From positions 51,393-115,392 of the forward strand of contig NZ_HG428747.1 of NCBI RefSeq assembly GCF_000380245.2: DNA of 64,000 bases. The letters run 5' to 3'. Shown in pieces: positions 34,103 to 42,369 of the stretch. The notes under the pieces are model-generated. The model saw nothing but the letters and a program-made list of their open reading frames with translations, searched no databases and had not been told where the DNA came from. Numbering within the stretch: position 1 is the first letter of the stretch; every line of letters begins with the position of its first letter. Origin of the DNA: Bacillus massiliigorillae (GTDB lineage: Bacteria; Bacillota; Bacilli; Bacillales; DSM-1321). The position numbers and the translations under genes are program-made.

Positions 34103-35092
34103 CTAAAAAATAGTAAAATCCCATGTTTTAGCTACGTGTTCCAATAATTTCACACCCGCTACGCTATTACCAAATTCATCTATAGCCGGTCCATAAATCC
34201 CGATTCCACAACCATTTGGAAATGGTGTATCTTCCGATTTAACACTTGGTGGAATAGCTGCTACAATACCGCCAGACACTCCACTTTTAGCAGGAACACC
34301 AACAAACGCTGCAAATTTCCCTGAAGCATTATACATACCGCAAGTCACCATCAACGCTTTTGTTATTCTAGCTATTTCTTTAGAAAAAATTTGCTCCTTT
34401 TTAATTGGATGATAACCGTCTAACGCAAGAATTAATCCAATCATTGCTATATCTTCTGCATTTACTTCAATAGAGCATTGTCGTAAGTAAACTTCCAAAG
34501 CTTCTTCTACGGAACATTCTAGAAAACCTGTCTCTTTCAAATAATGTGCTAGTGCACGATTTCGATGAGCTGTATGCCATTCCGATTCAAATACTTCCTC
34601 ATTTACTACTGGTCGTTTTCCAATCATTTTCTCAATAAATGCGCATAAGGTATCTACTTTCTCTTGAGGAGATTTACCACCAAGTAATGCAGAAACTGTA
34701 ATTGCACCAGCATTAATCATTGGATTAAATGGCCGACCAGGCTTATGCATCTCTAAACGAATAATCGAGTTAAAAGCATCACCAGTTGGCTCCACGTCTA
34801 CTCTCTCCAACACATATGGAATGCCATGCTCCATACAAGCATCAATAAAACTAATGACTTTAGAAATGCTTTGTAATGTAAATGGTACTTCACAATCTCC
34901 ACTTTTAATCATTGAACCATCTGCACCCATCATACAAATACCTAATTGTGATGGATCTGCTCTTTTTAAAGCAGGTATATACGCAGCACATTGTCCTAGT
35001 TCAGTATAAGATTTATATTGATTGACCCATTCCTGTACACAACTTGCCTCTTCGTGATTTACCTTCTCTAATACGTTTTGTACATTTCCCAT
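34103..35092 (-). CDS. glsA: Glutaminase
   Basis: Serine-dependent glutaminase (glutamine to glutamate plus ammonia) of the beta-lactamase-like fold. The catalytic S-x-x-K is Ser75-Ile-Ser-Lys78, within FTLQSISKVISF. NPMINAGAI, the YLRQCSIEVNAEDIA stretch and the SGVSGGI loop complete the signature. The ATG at 35092 follows AAAGGAAC; an extended frame to 35212 has no ribosome site. The size of 329 residues is typical. Single-gene unit; glutamate supply or acid resistance are possible roles. Confidence 0.94.
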   Translation of the reverse strand: MGNVQNVLEKVNHEEASCVQEWVNQYKSYTELGQCAAYIPALKRADPSQLGICMMGADGSMIKSGDCEVPFTLQSISKVISFIDACMEHGIPYVLERVDVEPTGDAFNSIIRLEMHKPGRPFNPMINAGAITVSALLGGKSPQEKVDTLCAFIEKMIGKRPVVNEEVFESEWHTAHRNRALAHYLKETGFLECSVEEALEVYLRQCSIEVNAEDIAMIGLILALDGYHPIKKEQIFSKEIARITKALMVTCGMYNASGKFAAFVGVPAKSGVSGGIVAAIPPSVKSEDTPFPNGCGIGIYGPAIDEFGNSVAGVKLLEHVAKTWDFTIF

Positions 35093-35522
35093 ATTGTATC
35101 GTTCCTTTCTTTTTAGAGAAAATAAATGATGAGAACCAAGAAGATTCTCATCATGTCCAAAACAGTAGCTCTCTATAATCATCTGCATGTTAATATGCAC
35201 GTAACTGTTCATAAATTATTTAAGTATAATTTTATCTCTCTTTTTCTTCATATTATCAAAAATACATTATATATTCATAGTTAATTTCTCCCTAATGCTA
35301 ATAGTGTTAAACCTATACTCCCATGTATTAACGTGATGTTCCAAACCTTTAACATACGTAAAAAGAACTATTTTTATTTCCTTGATAAAACTTTACCCAA
35401 TTTTAACCTTCATCAAATAAAGTTATTTATAACAATAGTCATCATATAAACAGGGAAAACAATAAAAGCATTAAGTAAAACACTAAACTATATTACATAA
35501 CGATTGCCCAAAAGGGTTATCA
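35093..35522. other. AT-rich intergenic region
   Basis: No gene or clear RNA structure seen; it should hold the glutaminase promoter (minus strand) and the promoter of the small SinI-like gene (plus strand), neither of which I can place firmly. Confidence 0.4.
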
Positions 35523-35540
35523 GGGGGTGCATTGCTAACT

Positions 35541-35648
35541 ATGCTCGATAAAGAATGGATCACACTTATTTTAGAAGCGAAGAATTTAGGAATAAAAATT
35601 GAGGATGTAAGGAATTTTTTCCACACATATACTTTTAAAGAAAGTTAA
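35541..35648 (+). CDS. Small SinI-domain antirepressor-like peptide
   Basis: A 35-residue protein whose first 25 residues, LDKEWITLILEAKNLGIKIEDVR, match the SinI/SinR dimerisation helix-hook (B. subtilis SinI has LDQEWVELMVEAKE). SinI-type peptides bind the repressor SinR and relieve repression of biofilm genes. GGGGGTG lies upstream; ATG 35541 or the in-frame TTG 35532 could be the start. It lacks the extra tails of full SinI (57 residues). No sinR gene is near. It is too short to be found by usual gene size cut-offs. Confidence 0.8.
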   Translation: MLDKEWITLILEAKNLGIKIEDVRNFFHTYTFKES

Positions 35649-35690
35649 TAAAGCTATTAAAATACGACGTTTTCTTACTATGACAATAAC

Positions 35691-35738
35691 AAGAAAAAGT
35701 AGCGGCCTAAGATAGCTTCCTCTACTTTTTCTTAAATG
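35691..35738. terminator. Hairpin after the SinI-like gene
   Basis: AAGAAAAAGTAG / CTACTTTTTCTT with 19-base loop, between convergent genes. Confidence 0.7.
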
Positions 35739-35774
35739 TATTTCGAAGCTAAATTTGAAGTTTTCATATTCGGT

Positions 35775-36758
35775 TTAATTTGAAAAGCTTATATCTTCAA
35801 GCAATATAACAGATTCATCTGGTAAACTCATAATTTCGCCAAGTAATATATCATGATAATCTATGTTACTTTTTTCATTACTCTTGATGTCTATCGCGTT
35901 GCTTTTTTTTATGGCACGCTCAACAAATGTTTCCTGATCTTGCCCTGTTATTCTAGTAAAGCATTGCTTATCAATAACTTGTCCTTTTGCTACAAATATT
36001 AATTTATATCCGTCGGAAATCTCCAATTTCAATAAGATACTCTTCTCAAGGAACTCCCGATTACGGTTTATTCCACTTTTTAAATATTGAATAGCTTGTA
36101 GGATATCTCGATACTTTGATGCCATTTCAAAACGGTAATCAACCGCTGCTTCTTGCATCTTTTTCTCTAACTGCTTGACGAAGCGCTCCATTTTTTTGAC
36201 ATCTAAAAATAGCTCATTCATGACGAGTCTATTTTTCTCTTTTTCTTCACTTGTCATTGAAATGGGTAATACATGATATTCAAATTCATACTTTTGCTTG
36301 TTCTTTTGGATAGGATAAATATTTTTTAGCGCATCAATCATTTGTTGTAAAGTATGCTTCCTACGAAATGGACCATAGCAATGTTCTTCTCTTTGATAAA
36401 CGACGCTTAAAGGTGCTGAACGCTCATCCATTCCGACTTTGGCATATACATAGCGATTATCATTTTTCATTTGAACATTGAAGTACGGCTGAATCTCTTT
36501 AATTAGTTTACATTCAAGAAGCATTGCTTCTAAATGTGTATCAGTTATGACTATTTCTAAGTCTTTTATAAAAGGCTGCATTTTGATTACTTTTTCCCAC
36601 TTTGGAGACTCAACAAAATAGGATTTCACTCTTTTTTTCAAGCATTTGCTTTTCCCAATATAGATGATACTTCCACTAGCATCTAACATTTTATAAATTC
36701 CAGGGCAATCCGGTAGGTTACTTAATTTATCTTGTAATACTTTCGTTAATTTAATCAA
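35775..36758 (-). CDS. Short UvrC-like GIY-YIG nuclease (Cho-type layout)
   Basis: 327 residues. The N-terminal GIY-YIG domain has PGIYKML and IIYIGKSKCLKKRVKSY with the conserved Arg and a Glu-containing LLECKLIKEIQPYFN motif, as in UvrC. A UVR-type helix pair (VDYRFEMASKYRDILQAIQYL) follows near residue 210. The C-terminal RNase-H-like endonuclease and HhH domains of UvrC are missing, so the layout resembles E. coli Cho, a 3'-incising nuclease acting with UvrAB. The last 100 residues are not recognised. Single gene. Confidence 0.8.
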   Translation of the reverse strand: MIKLTKVLQDKLSNLPDCPGIYKMLDASGSIIYIGKSKCLKKRVKSYFVESPKWEKVIKMQPFIKDLEIVITDTHLEAMLLECKLIKEIQPYFNVQMKNDNRYVYAKVGMDERSAPLSVVYQREEHCYGPFRRKHTLQQMIDALKNIYPIQKNKQKYEFEYHVLPISMTSEEKEKNRLVMNELFLDVKKMERFVKQLEKKMQEAAVDYRFEMASKYRDILQAIQYLKSGINRNREFLEKSILLKLEISDGYKLIFVAKGQVIDKQCFTRITGQDQETFVERAIKKSNAIDIKSNEKSNIDYHDILLGEIMSLPDESVILLEDISFSN

Positions 36759-36810
36759 AGGTATTAGCCTTCTTTCTTCATACTCTTCTTTAGCCTACAC
36801 CATGATATTT

Positions 36811-36908
36811 AGAAAAACACGACTTATCGCCCCTAATGGCGAAAGTCGATGTCTTTTCTTATACTTTATTCCTTTAATGAAGGTAAACTTTCTTAAAATA
36901 TAAAAAAA
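36811..36908 (+). repeat. Dispersed two-hairpin repeat, copy A
   Basis: About 95 bases matching 60101-60200 at roughly 90 percent by eye, same orientation. The first hairpin is damaged here (left arm has lost bases), the second (TATACTTTA / TAAAATATA) is near intact. It lies between two minus-strand genes. Confidence 0.85.
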
Positions 36909-36945
36909 GGAATTACCCCACTTCCATGCAGGATAATTCCTTTTC
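36902..36945 (-). terminator. Terminator of queT
   Basis: AAAAGGAATTA / TAATTCCTTTT stem; on the minus strand it ends in a T-run. It abuts the dispersed repeat. Confidence 0.85.
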
Positions 36946-36947
36946 AT

Positions 36948-37457
36948 TTATTTTGTTAAATCGATTTTTTTATTTATAAAATAAATTGCCATACCACCAA
37001 TAGTCATAGACAATAGTTCACCAATTCCAACCGTTAAGTACGTCGGCCAAAATGGAAGATCAAAAAGAATAGTTAATTGTCCTGCTACTGTAAACATTGA
37101 TACAGCGAAAATTAACGCGGTAATGACCATTTTCAAAATATCATTTGCAATCTTTTTTGTAACTGCACGACACAGAATTAATACGAGAAATGTTGAGATA
37201 CCACCAATTGGTACATCAAGAACCCACGTAGGAGACATGAAATTGGCAAGTATAACTCCTAAAGTAACTCCAACAACATAACGTTTATTATACAACGCTA
37301 AATAGTTAAACATTTCCGATAATCGCAATTGTACTGCACCAAAACTAATAACAGATATGACAACTGTCACTGCCACATACAAGGCAGCTACAAGTGACGT
37401 CTTCGTAAGTTCGCTTACAGACGTCCGTGATGAATCTTTTGAAATAGACGTATTCAA
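36948..37457 (-). CDS. queT: QueT family queuosine-precursor ECF transporter S component
   Basis: 169-residue membrane protein with five or six hydrophobic segments, member of the QueT (COG4708) family: VISFGAVQLRLSEMFNYLALYN and LDVPIGGISTFLV are diagnostic. It should be the substrate-binding S component for preQ1/preQ0 uptake, used with a shared ECF ATPase/T-unit encoded elsewhere. The start is TTG 37457, 8 bases after AAAGGAG; the frame stays open to 37556 but there runs through a structured leader. The leader looks like a preQ1-II element, supporting the assignment. Confidence 0.9.
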   Translation of the reverse strand: MNTSISKDSSRTSVSELTKTSLVAALYVAVTVVISVISFGAVQLRLSEMFNYLALYNKRYVVGVTLGVILANFMSPTWVLDVPIGGISTFLVLILCRAVTKKIANDILKMVITALIFAVSMFTVAGQLTILFDLPFWPTYLTVGIGELLSMTIGGMAIYFINKKIDLTK

Positions 37458-37463
37458 TTTAAA

Positions 37464-37552
37464 TTCTCCTTTGTAAAGTAGCTTATACACTACTTTAGTA
37501 ATAACTACGACCAAAGGAAGGGAGTTTGTCGCTCCGTCAGAAGTGCCGTAGT
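37464..37552 (-). promoter_or_regulatory. preQ1-II-like riboswitch (COG4708-type) with expanded first hairpin
   Basis: On the minus strand a helix ACTACG / CGTAGT (37547-37552 with 37504-37509) encloses a GGAG-CGACAAA-CTCC hairpin and the pyrimidine run CTTCCTTTGG. After TATTAC comes a 6-bp hairpin AAGTAG / CTACTT, then CAAAGGAGAA. In preQ1-II, a pyrimidine run in the first loop pairs with the AAGGAG site after a small P4 hairpin, and TCCTTTG here can pair with CAAAGGA. Order and position fit; the inner hairpin is extra. Ligand binding is inferred. Confidence 0.6.
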
Positions 37553-37610
37553 GCAAGCAAAGATTTTGCTTACCAGCGTATTATAACAGAAGAATTAATT
37601 CTTGAAAATG

Positions 37611-38366
37611 CTATTTCATAATCCAGCCACCATCAATTGGCACAGTCGTTCCATGCATATAATCAGCTGCACGACTAGCTAAATATAACGTTAAGTTCGC
37701 TACTTCACTCGGCTGCGCCCAGCGTCCAGCAGGTGTCTCATTCGCCACCCACTTTGCCATTTCTCCTTCACCTTCAAAATCAGCTTTATTCATTGGCGTT
37801 TGAATGGCACCAGGTGCAATAGCATTTGCTCGAATTCCTTCACGACAATAATCATAATCCAACTGTTTCGTATAGCCAATAATCGCATGTTTCGATGCCG
37901 TATAAGCAGCTCCGCCACCACCTGCAACAAGCCCAGCAATAGAAGCCATATTTACGACAATGCCTGATTTTTGCTTCAACATATTTGGTAAAACGGCATT
38001 AGTCACTAAATATGTACCTTTCACATTCGTATCCATAATTCGATTCCAAAGAGCTTCATCTGTATCAAGCGTCTTCGCAAATCCATCTAAAACGCCAGCT
38101 GTATTTAGCAATATATCAATTGATCCATATTTATCCGACGCTTTTCCAACGGCTTGCTGAACCTCTTCCATCTTAGACACACTACCAACACTATAATCGA
38201 AGCGTCCTTCATACTTCTTTTTTATCTTTAGCAAGCCTTGTTTATCCATGTCCAGTGCGAATACCTTCGCTCCGTTGTCTAAAAAGGCAAGGGCTTGAGC
38301 TTCACCGATTCCAGAGGCAGCTCCTGTTACAAATACTGTTTTTCCTGCATATTCTTCAAACTTCAT
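37611..38366 (-). CDS. Short-chain dehydrogenase/reductase
   Basis: 251-residue SDR of the classical type: nucleotide motif TGAASGIG, NTAG, the catalytic NMASIAG (Ser) and YTASK (Tyr-x-x-x-Lys). The C-terminus ends PIDGGWIMK, as in 3-oxoacyl-ACP reductase-like and sugar-alcohol dehydrogenases. Most likely NAD(P)(H)-dependent; the substrate is unknown. ATG 38366 follows AAGGTGAT. It lies just downstream of the Tad2-like gene on the same strand (48 bases), so they may be co-transcribed by chance or function. Confidence 0.85.
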   Translation of the reverse strand: MKFEEYAGKTVFVTGAASGIGEAQALAFLDNGAKVFALDMDKQGLLKIKKKYEGRFDYSVGSVSKMEEVQQAVGKASDKYGSIDILLNTAGVLDGFAKTLDTDEALWNRIMDTNVKGTYLVTNAVLPNMLKQKSGIVVNMASIAGLVAGGGGAAYTASKHAIIGYTKQLDYDYCREGIRANAIAPGAIQTPMNKADFEGEGEMAKWVANETPAGRWAQPSEVANLTLYLASRAADYMHGTTVPIDGGWIMK

Positions 38367-38414
38367 AACATCACCTTCATTAAAAAAACCCACGATAATT
38401 CATGGGCTCTATTA

Positions 38415-38636
38415 TTATTCAACTATTTTCCAATCTTCAGCTAATAAATCACATACAGTAGGCGTAAACATTGTATAGCCTTCACCTTGTACATTAATTA
38501 AAAAGTATGGGTTTAAATTCTCCCCATCATGTTCGCTTTGCCCTACAAGTTTTACATATAACTCTGCACCAGGCCAACCTTCACGAATTACTTTTTCACC
38601 GTTCTTTAAACGTGGTAATACTTCTTCGAAAGTCAT
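38415..38636 (-). CDS. DUF2829 (Thoeris anti-defence Tad2-like) domain protein
   Basis: 73-residue protein consisting of one DUF2829 domain: MTFEEVLPRLKNGEKVIREGWPG at the N-terminus and MFTPTVCDLLAEDWKIVE at the end are the family ends, with the invariant GW and LxxDW. Phage Tad2 proteins of this family bind the cyclic ADP-ribose signal of Thoeris defence. Chromosomal bacterial members are common but their function is not established. No phage genes flank it. It could bind a nucleotide ligand. Confidence 0.85.
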   Translation of the reverse strand: MTFEEVLPRLKNGEKVIREGWPGAELYVKLVGQSEHDGENLNPYFLINVQGEGYTMFTPTVCDLLAEDWKIVE

Positions 38637-38828
38637 CTATACTCATCCTTTATCTATGTAATAACCATTACTCTTGAGAAAAGTATACTGAATAATCAAG
38701 GTGTTTACAACAGATGGTCGGTTAAGACGTTATTGGTATTTTATTTTGAAATTAAATACTTAATTTCATACTATTGTTTATACTAGAATAATTATATTAG
38801 TTTTCGAAATTCACATGAGGTGATAAAC

Positions 38829-39737
38829 ATGAAAATTGGAATCATCGGATTAGGTGATATCGCTCAAAAAGCATATCTACCGGTACTTTCCGAAAAAGAA
38901 GGCATTGAGCTTGTCCTTTGCACTAGAAACGTAACAACCTTAAACAACTTATCCAAAAAGTATCGTATTCAAGAAAAAGTTCAAACTGTGGAAGAACTAA
39001 TCACAACGAATATTGATGCAGCTTTTGTAAGTACCGCTACAGCATCTCATTTTGAAATAGCAGAAAAACTACTCTTAAATGGAATTCATGTATATATAGA
39101 TAAACCTATATCCATGAATTTTCAAGAAACTGAAAGAATAGTAAACCTTTCAAAAGAGAGTGGGAAGCTAGCCATGGTTGGCTTCAATAGAAGATTTATA
39201 CCTAGAGTAAAAGAGCTAAAAGAACATGGTCAAGCCAACCTCATTATTATGCAAAAAAACCGATTTGCTTTTCCCGAATATGTAAGAAGATTTGTAGTTG
39301 AAGATTTTATACATGTAGTCGATACGCTTAGATTTTTAATGGATACTACTATAAAAGATGTAAAAGTAGAGTATTTGAAAAAAGATGACATACTAGAACA
39401 TCTAGTAATTCAACTGATTGGTGAAAGATGTACAGCAATAGGTATCATGAATAGAAATACAGGTGTAACAGAAGAAACCATTGAATATATGACAGCACGA
39501 GATAAATTGGTTGTAAATAGTCTTGTGGAAACTACGCATTATCATAATAAAGACATACATATAATGAAATTCGGAGATTGGGAACCAACATTGTATAAGC
39601 GTGGTTTCTATCAAATAGTTGATCACTTTATTGATTGTGTAATAAATAATAAAATACCTAATCCTTCTATTGATGATTCACTAGTTACTCATGAAATTTG
39701 CGAGAGGATTGTTGCTTGCATTGATAGTAACGCATAA
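38829..39737 (+). CDS. Gfo/Idh/MocA-family NAD(P)-dependent oxidoreductase
   Basis: 302-residue oxidoreductase: N-terminal Rossmann motif GIIGLGDIAQKAYLPVL, the HVYIDKPIS segment (the catalytic Lys of the family, EKP in many, here DKP), then a C-terminal alpha/beta domain. Related to YceM/YteT-like sugar or virulence-factor dehydrogenases. ATG 38829 follows GAGGTGAT. Single-gene unit ending in a hairpin. The sugar-type substrate is unknown. Confidence 0.83.
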   Translation: MKIGIIGLGDIAQKAYLPVLSEKEGIELVLCTRNVTTLNNLSKKYRIQEKVQTVEELITTNIDAAFVSTATASHFEIAEKLLLNGIHVYIDKPISMNFQETERIVNLSKESGKLAMVGFNRRFIPRVKELKEHGQANLIIMQKNRFAFPEYVRRFVVEDFIHVVDTLRFLMDTTIKDVKVEYLKKDDILEHLVIQLIGERCTAIGIMNRNTGVTEETIEYMTARDKLVVNSLVETTHYHNKDIHIMKFGDWEPTLYKRGFYQIVDHFIDCVINNKIPNPSIDDSLVTHEICERIVACIDSNA

Positions 39738-39765
39738 AATAGTTTAATATTTCCTAGGTAATTAG

Positions 39766-39797
39766 GGTTCACAGAATTCAAGTAGTGACTGTGAACC
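39766..39797. terminator. Hairpin between convergent genes
   Basis: GGTTCACAG / CTGTGAACC with a 14-base loop, no T-run; weak terminator. Confidence 0.5.
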
Positions 39798-39958
39798 TCA
39801 GGCTAGGTTTTATAACATATGCCTTCTACTTGATTTCTTGTTTTGCCGCATTTCATTCTATAATTCACCATACTGATTGTAGAATTCATTCCCTCTACCA
39901 TCTAAATCGATTGGTCAGTTTCAAACAAGGTATCTACTTCTTCCGATAAGGTACTAAA

Positions 39959-40447
39959 TTACATTGCCTTCATTTGCATTTTTTTTAAGGTTTCTTTCCC
40001 AAAAAAGGCATCCGCTTTCTTCTTGATTTCCATTAAAACGGCATCATTTTCACGAAGTATTTCTCGGATTCTGTTTACAATCTGCATAGCATTTGTCTCA
40101 TGGATTTGTTTAGCAACTCGTTCCAGGAGAACCTTTGTATCGTCAGATGAACTCCGTGCAAAGCGGTGGCACTGAACTACATTGTGCCTGAGAAACTCCG
40201 AATATTCAGGTGTAAAAGCACGACGAATACAGCCCCTCATTCCTGCATAACCATAGGAAACTTCCGATGCAGCACGATAAAGCAAAATCATTCCACCCGC
40301 ACGACTTGATTCAGGAGTTAATCTTAGTTCTGTAATATTTGAAACTAAGCGCTTTACTACTACTGTACCTTGCTCTGTTGCCTCCCACCATTCTAATAAA
40401 CGCTGTTTTTCCTCTTCACTCATTTGAACAGAAGATTGATGTGGCAT
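39959..40447 (-). CDS. Unknown protein, second gene of a two-gene unit
   Basis: 162 residues from ATG 40447, which follows AAGGGAGAG; a longer frame to 40531 overlaps the upstream gene and has a poor site. I recognise no family. The protein is soluble, rich in Arg and Glu, and largely helical: an N-terminal charged helix (SEEEKQRLLEWWEA), a Gly-rich segment (SRAGGMILLYRAASEVSYGYAGMRGC) and a Lys-rich C-terminal helix. It begins 29 bases after a gene of almost equal length and is probably co-transcribed. Function unknown. Confidence 0.65.
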   Translation of the reverse strand: MPHQSSVQMSEEEKQRLLEWWEATEQGTVVVKRLVSNITELRLTPESSRAGGMILLYRAASEVSYGYAGMRGCIRRAFTPEYSEFLRHNVVQCHRFARSSSDDTKVLLERVAKQIHETNAMQIVNRIREILRENDAVLMEIKKKADAFFGKETLKKMQMKAM

Positions 40448-40476
40448 TCCCTTCTCTCCCTTATAAAAATAGTCAT

Positions 40477-40968
40477 CTAAATGCGAGGAATAGCTTGAAC
40501 GCTTTGGACGCGTTTTAGAATCACGTTCCATTCCGTTCCTAATAGAGCTTTTCCATAACTGTTAGCCTCATAGACTACATGTGTAATTTGCTGATTTAAA
40601 AATTGACTTTGCTCAATTAAATAAAAGGTGTCCGATGTAGATTCTTTTGCTACTAGCTCAAAGTTGGGCTTTAACTGAATTTCACTAATCCGTAGAGTAT
40701 CGAGATCCAAAACAAGCATTTCTTTTCCAAGAGGAATTATTTCGCCACTACGAAGTCGTTCTATCGTTCCTCTAACAGCATCAAAGCTGTAGCCAATATC
40801 AGCCACAGTTGCATGATATGAGTTTAGCCCTGGCGCATTTCGTAACGAAGGAATCAAGCGAAAGCCAGTCGTAATGGAGCAAACCACTTCCTTTGCCGCC
40901 ATTCCTTTATCTAAGATAGCTTCTATCGCATCAAGATAACTACTCCACTGACTATCTCCTATTTTCAC
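40477..40968 (-). CDS. Unknown protein, first gene of a two-gene unit
   Basis: 163 residues from GTG 40968, which has a very strong AAAGGAGGAG site; the frame to 41040 lies upstream of that site. No family recognised. It begins KIGDSQWSSYLDAIEAILDKG, has a middle strand-rich part (GKEMLVLDLDTLRISEIQLKPNFELV) and ends VHWYEAN-like, VVYEANSYGKALLGTEWNVILKR. No membrane or signal segment. Paired with the unknown gene at 39959. The strong ribosome site suggests a real, well-expressed protein. Confidence 0.65.
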   Translation of the reverse strand: MKIGDSQWSSYLDAIEAILDKGMAAKEVVCSITTGFRLIPSLRNAPGLNSYHATVADIGYSFDAVRGTIERLRSGEIIPLGKEMLVLDLDTLRISEIQLKPNFELVAKESTSDTFYLIEQSQFLNQQITHVVYEANSYGKALLGTEWNVILKRVQSVQAIPRI

Positions 40969-41157
40969 AAATAATCTCCTCCTTTTGCCCCGTTTCCCAC
41001 GACTCGTTATAAGTACTTTCAAGATAAGATATTCGTTCATGCTCCGTCCTTATGATAAATTTTGAGATATCTGGAGAATATACGTTTTAGAAAGCAAAAG
41101 AACAAGATAATGAATGTATCCCTCATTAGATATATATATATTTCACATAAACACAAC

Positions 41158-41189
41158 AAAGCCATAACCCTACTTGAAGGTTATGGCTT
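41158..41189 (-). terminator. Terminator of the rlmH unit
   Basis: AAGCCATAACC / GGTTATGGCTT stem immediately after rlmH, T/G-rich tail on the minus strand. Confidence 0.82.
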
Positions 41190-41193
41190 ACAG

Positions 41194-41673
41194 TTACTTA
41201 TGATACGGTTCATTCCGATTAATCCGAAATGCTCGATAAATCTGTTCTACCAAAATCAACCTCATCAGTTGATGAGGAAACGTCATCTTCGAAAAACTAA
41301 GAGTCTCATTACTACGCTTCATCACTTCATCACTCAAGCCAAGCGATCCACCAATCACAAATGCAACTTTACTCTTCCCATATGTCGCTAATTTATCAAG
41401 ATTTTCCGCTAGTTGTTCCGATGTTTTCATGCTACCCTCAATAGCGAGTGCAATGACATGTGTATCTAGAGAAATTTTCGCTAAGATACGTTCGCCTTCT
41501 TTTTGTTTGACGATTAGCATATCTGTTTCACTTAAATTCTCTGGGGCTTTTTCATCAGGTAATTCGATAATATCAATTTTTGCATAAGCTGAAAGTCGTT
41601 TCGTATATTCAGCAATGCCTTGTTTTAAATATTTTTCTTTCAGTTTCCCTACGGTGATAATTGAGATATTCAC
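41194..41673 (-). CDS. rlmH: 23S rRNA pseudouridine(1915)-N3-methyltransferase
   Basis: SPOUT methyltransferase that methylates pseudouridine 1915 of 23S rRNA on the 70S ribosome. The GTG start at 41673 gives the standard 159 residues and follows GTGAGGAT; ATG 41685 is in that site. Visible: SIITVGKLKEKYLKQGIAEYTKRL at the N-terminus, the SAM-binding trefoil-knot loop FVIGGSLGLSDEV, and the conserved end LVEQIYRAFRINRNEPYHK. Position after htrA and the CxxH/CxxC gene is the usual Bacillus order. Confidence 0.96.
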   Translation of the reverse strand: MNISIITVGKLKEKYLKQGIAEYTKRLSAYAKIDIIELPDEKAPENLSETDMLIVKQKEGERILAKISLDTHVIALAIEGSMKTSEQLAENLDKLATYGKSKVAFVIGGSLGLSDEVMKRSNETLSFSKMTFPHQLMRLILVEQIYRAFRINRNEPYHK

Positions 41674-41766
41674 AGGTATCCTCACTTTACAAACATATTA
41701 CAAACAACTTATACACAGGACTTATCCACATATCCACAATAGATGTCCACATTTCGTATGGGAATA

Positions 41767-41925
41767 TCAGTTCCCTACTACATATATAGCTTTGTTATTA
41801 CAATATTCACAGGTTGTGGACAACTTTTCTTCCTCTGTTAATTCTGTAAGCACTGGGGCTACTTCATGTTCGTCTACCATTACATCTAACGCTAATTCTA
41901 CGTGCTCTTTGCAGCAATTGATCAT
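41767..41925 (-). CDS. Small CxxH/CxxC protein (YyzF-like)
   Basis: 52-residue protein starting M-I-N-C-C-K-E-H, with C5xxH8 and C39xxC42 pairs that would bind zinc. This matches the BA_5709-type CxxH/CxxC family found between rlmH and htrA in Bacillus. TAGGAATAGGAC precedes the ATG, with TGGAGGAA a few bases further. The sequence between the pairs is acidic. Function is unknown; gene order is conserved across the genus, so it is probably a genuine gene. Confidence 0.88.
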   Translation of the reverse strand: MINCCKEHVELALDVMVDEHEVAPVLTELTEEEKLSTTCEYCNNKAIYVVGN

Positions 41926-42096
41926 TGTCCTATTCCTCCATCTAGTATTATTTCCTCACTATTTATCCTTCGATAATTATAGTTTTTTCAAAAATGCGAA
42001 ATTTATCCACAACTAATAACCATTCAATAAGTTATACACAGTTTATTCTTCACACTAGTCATCATAGCATAAAAAGCAAAGTTATCAACAATAAGA

Positions 42097-42285
42097 AAAG
42101 CGGAAGCGCCCGTTTTGTGACGTATAGATTGGAGCACTTCGACTGAGATAAAGGAAACACGAAGAGGCGGTAGCCTTTTTCGATGTTGACTTATCGTAGG
42201 GAGATGAGCGAAATCTACTAGTCACAGGGCGCTGGAGCTAGACACCGCACAAAATTATATACTTTCTTAGCATTCAAAGAAAAAC
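42097..42285 (+). repeat. Structured dispersed repeat, copy 1
   Basis: About 185 bases matching 60836-61013 with high identity, same orientation. Arms AGCGCCC and GGGCGCT (42104-42111 and 42228-42234 areas) close a structure containing AACACGAA-AGGC-GGTA-GCCT-TTCG hairpins. It lies just downstream of the minus-strand htrA gene. Confidence 0.9.
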
Positions 42286-42334
42286 CATCACCGGTCTTTT
42301 TGGATTGATGTTTACTCTTCTTGATTTATCCCCA

Positions 42335-42362
42335 ATAAAAAAGAGTCGCATGCACGACTCTT
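42335..42362 (-). terminator. Terminator of htrA
   Basis: AAGAGTCG / CGACTCTT with CATGCA loop; on the minus strand followed by a T-run. Confidence 0.85.
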
Positions 42363-42369
42363 CATAAAC

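Noticed and set aside
37458..37556. N-terminal extension of QueT
   Set aside because: The extra codons lie in the structured leader; TTG 37457 has a well-placed AAAGGAG and gives the family's normal length.
41615..42016. Plus-strand frame of 133 codons over rlmH and the CxxH/CxxC gene
   Set aside because: Antisense to two genes with conserved products, no ribosome site.
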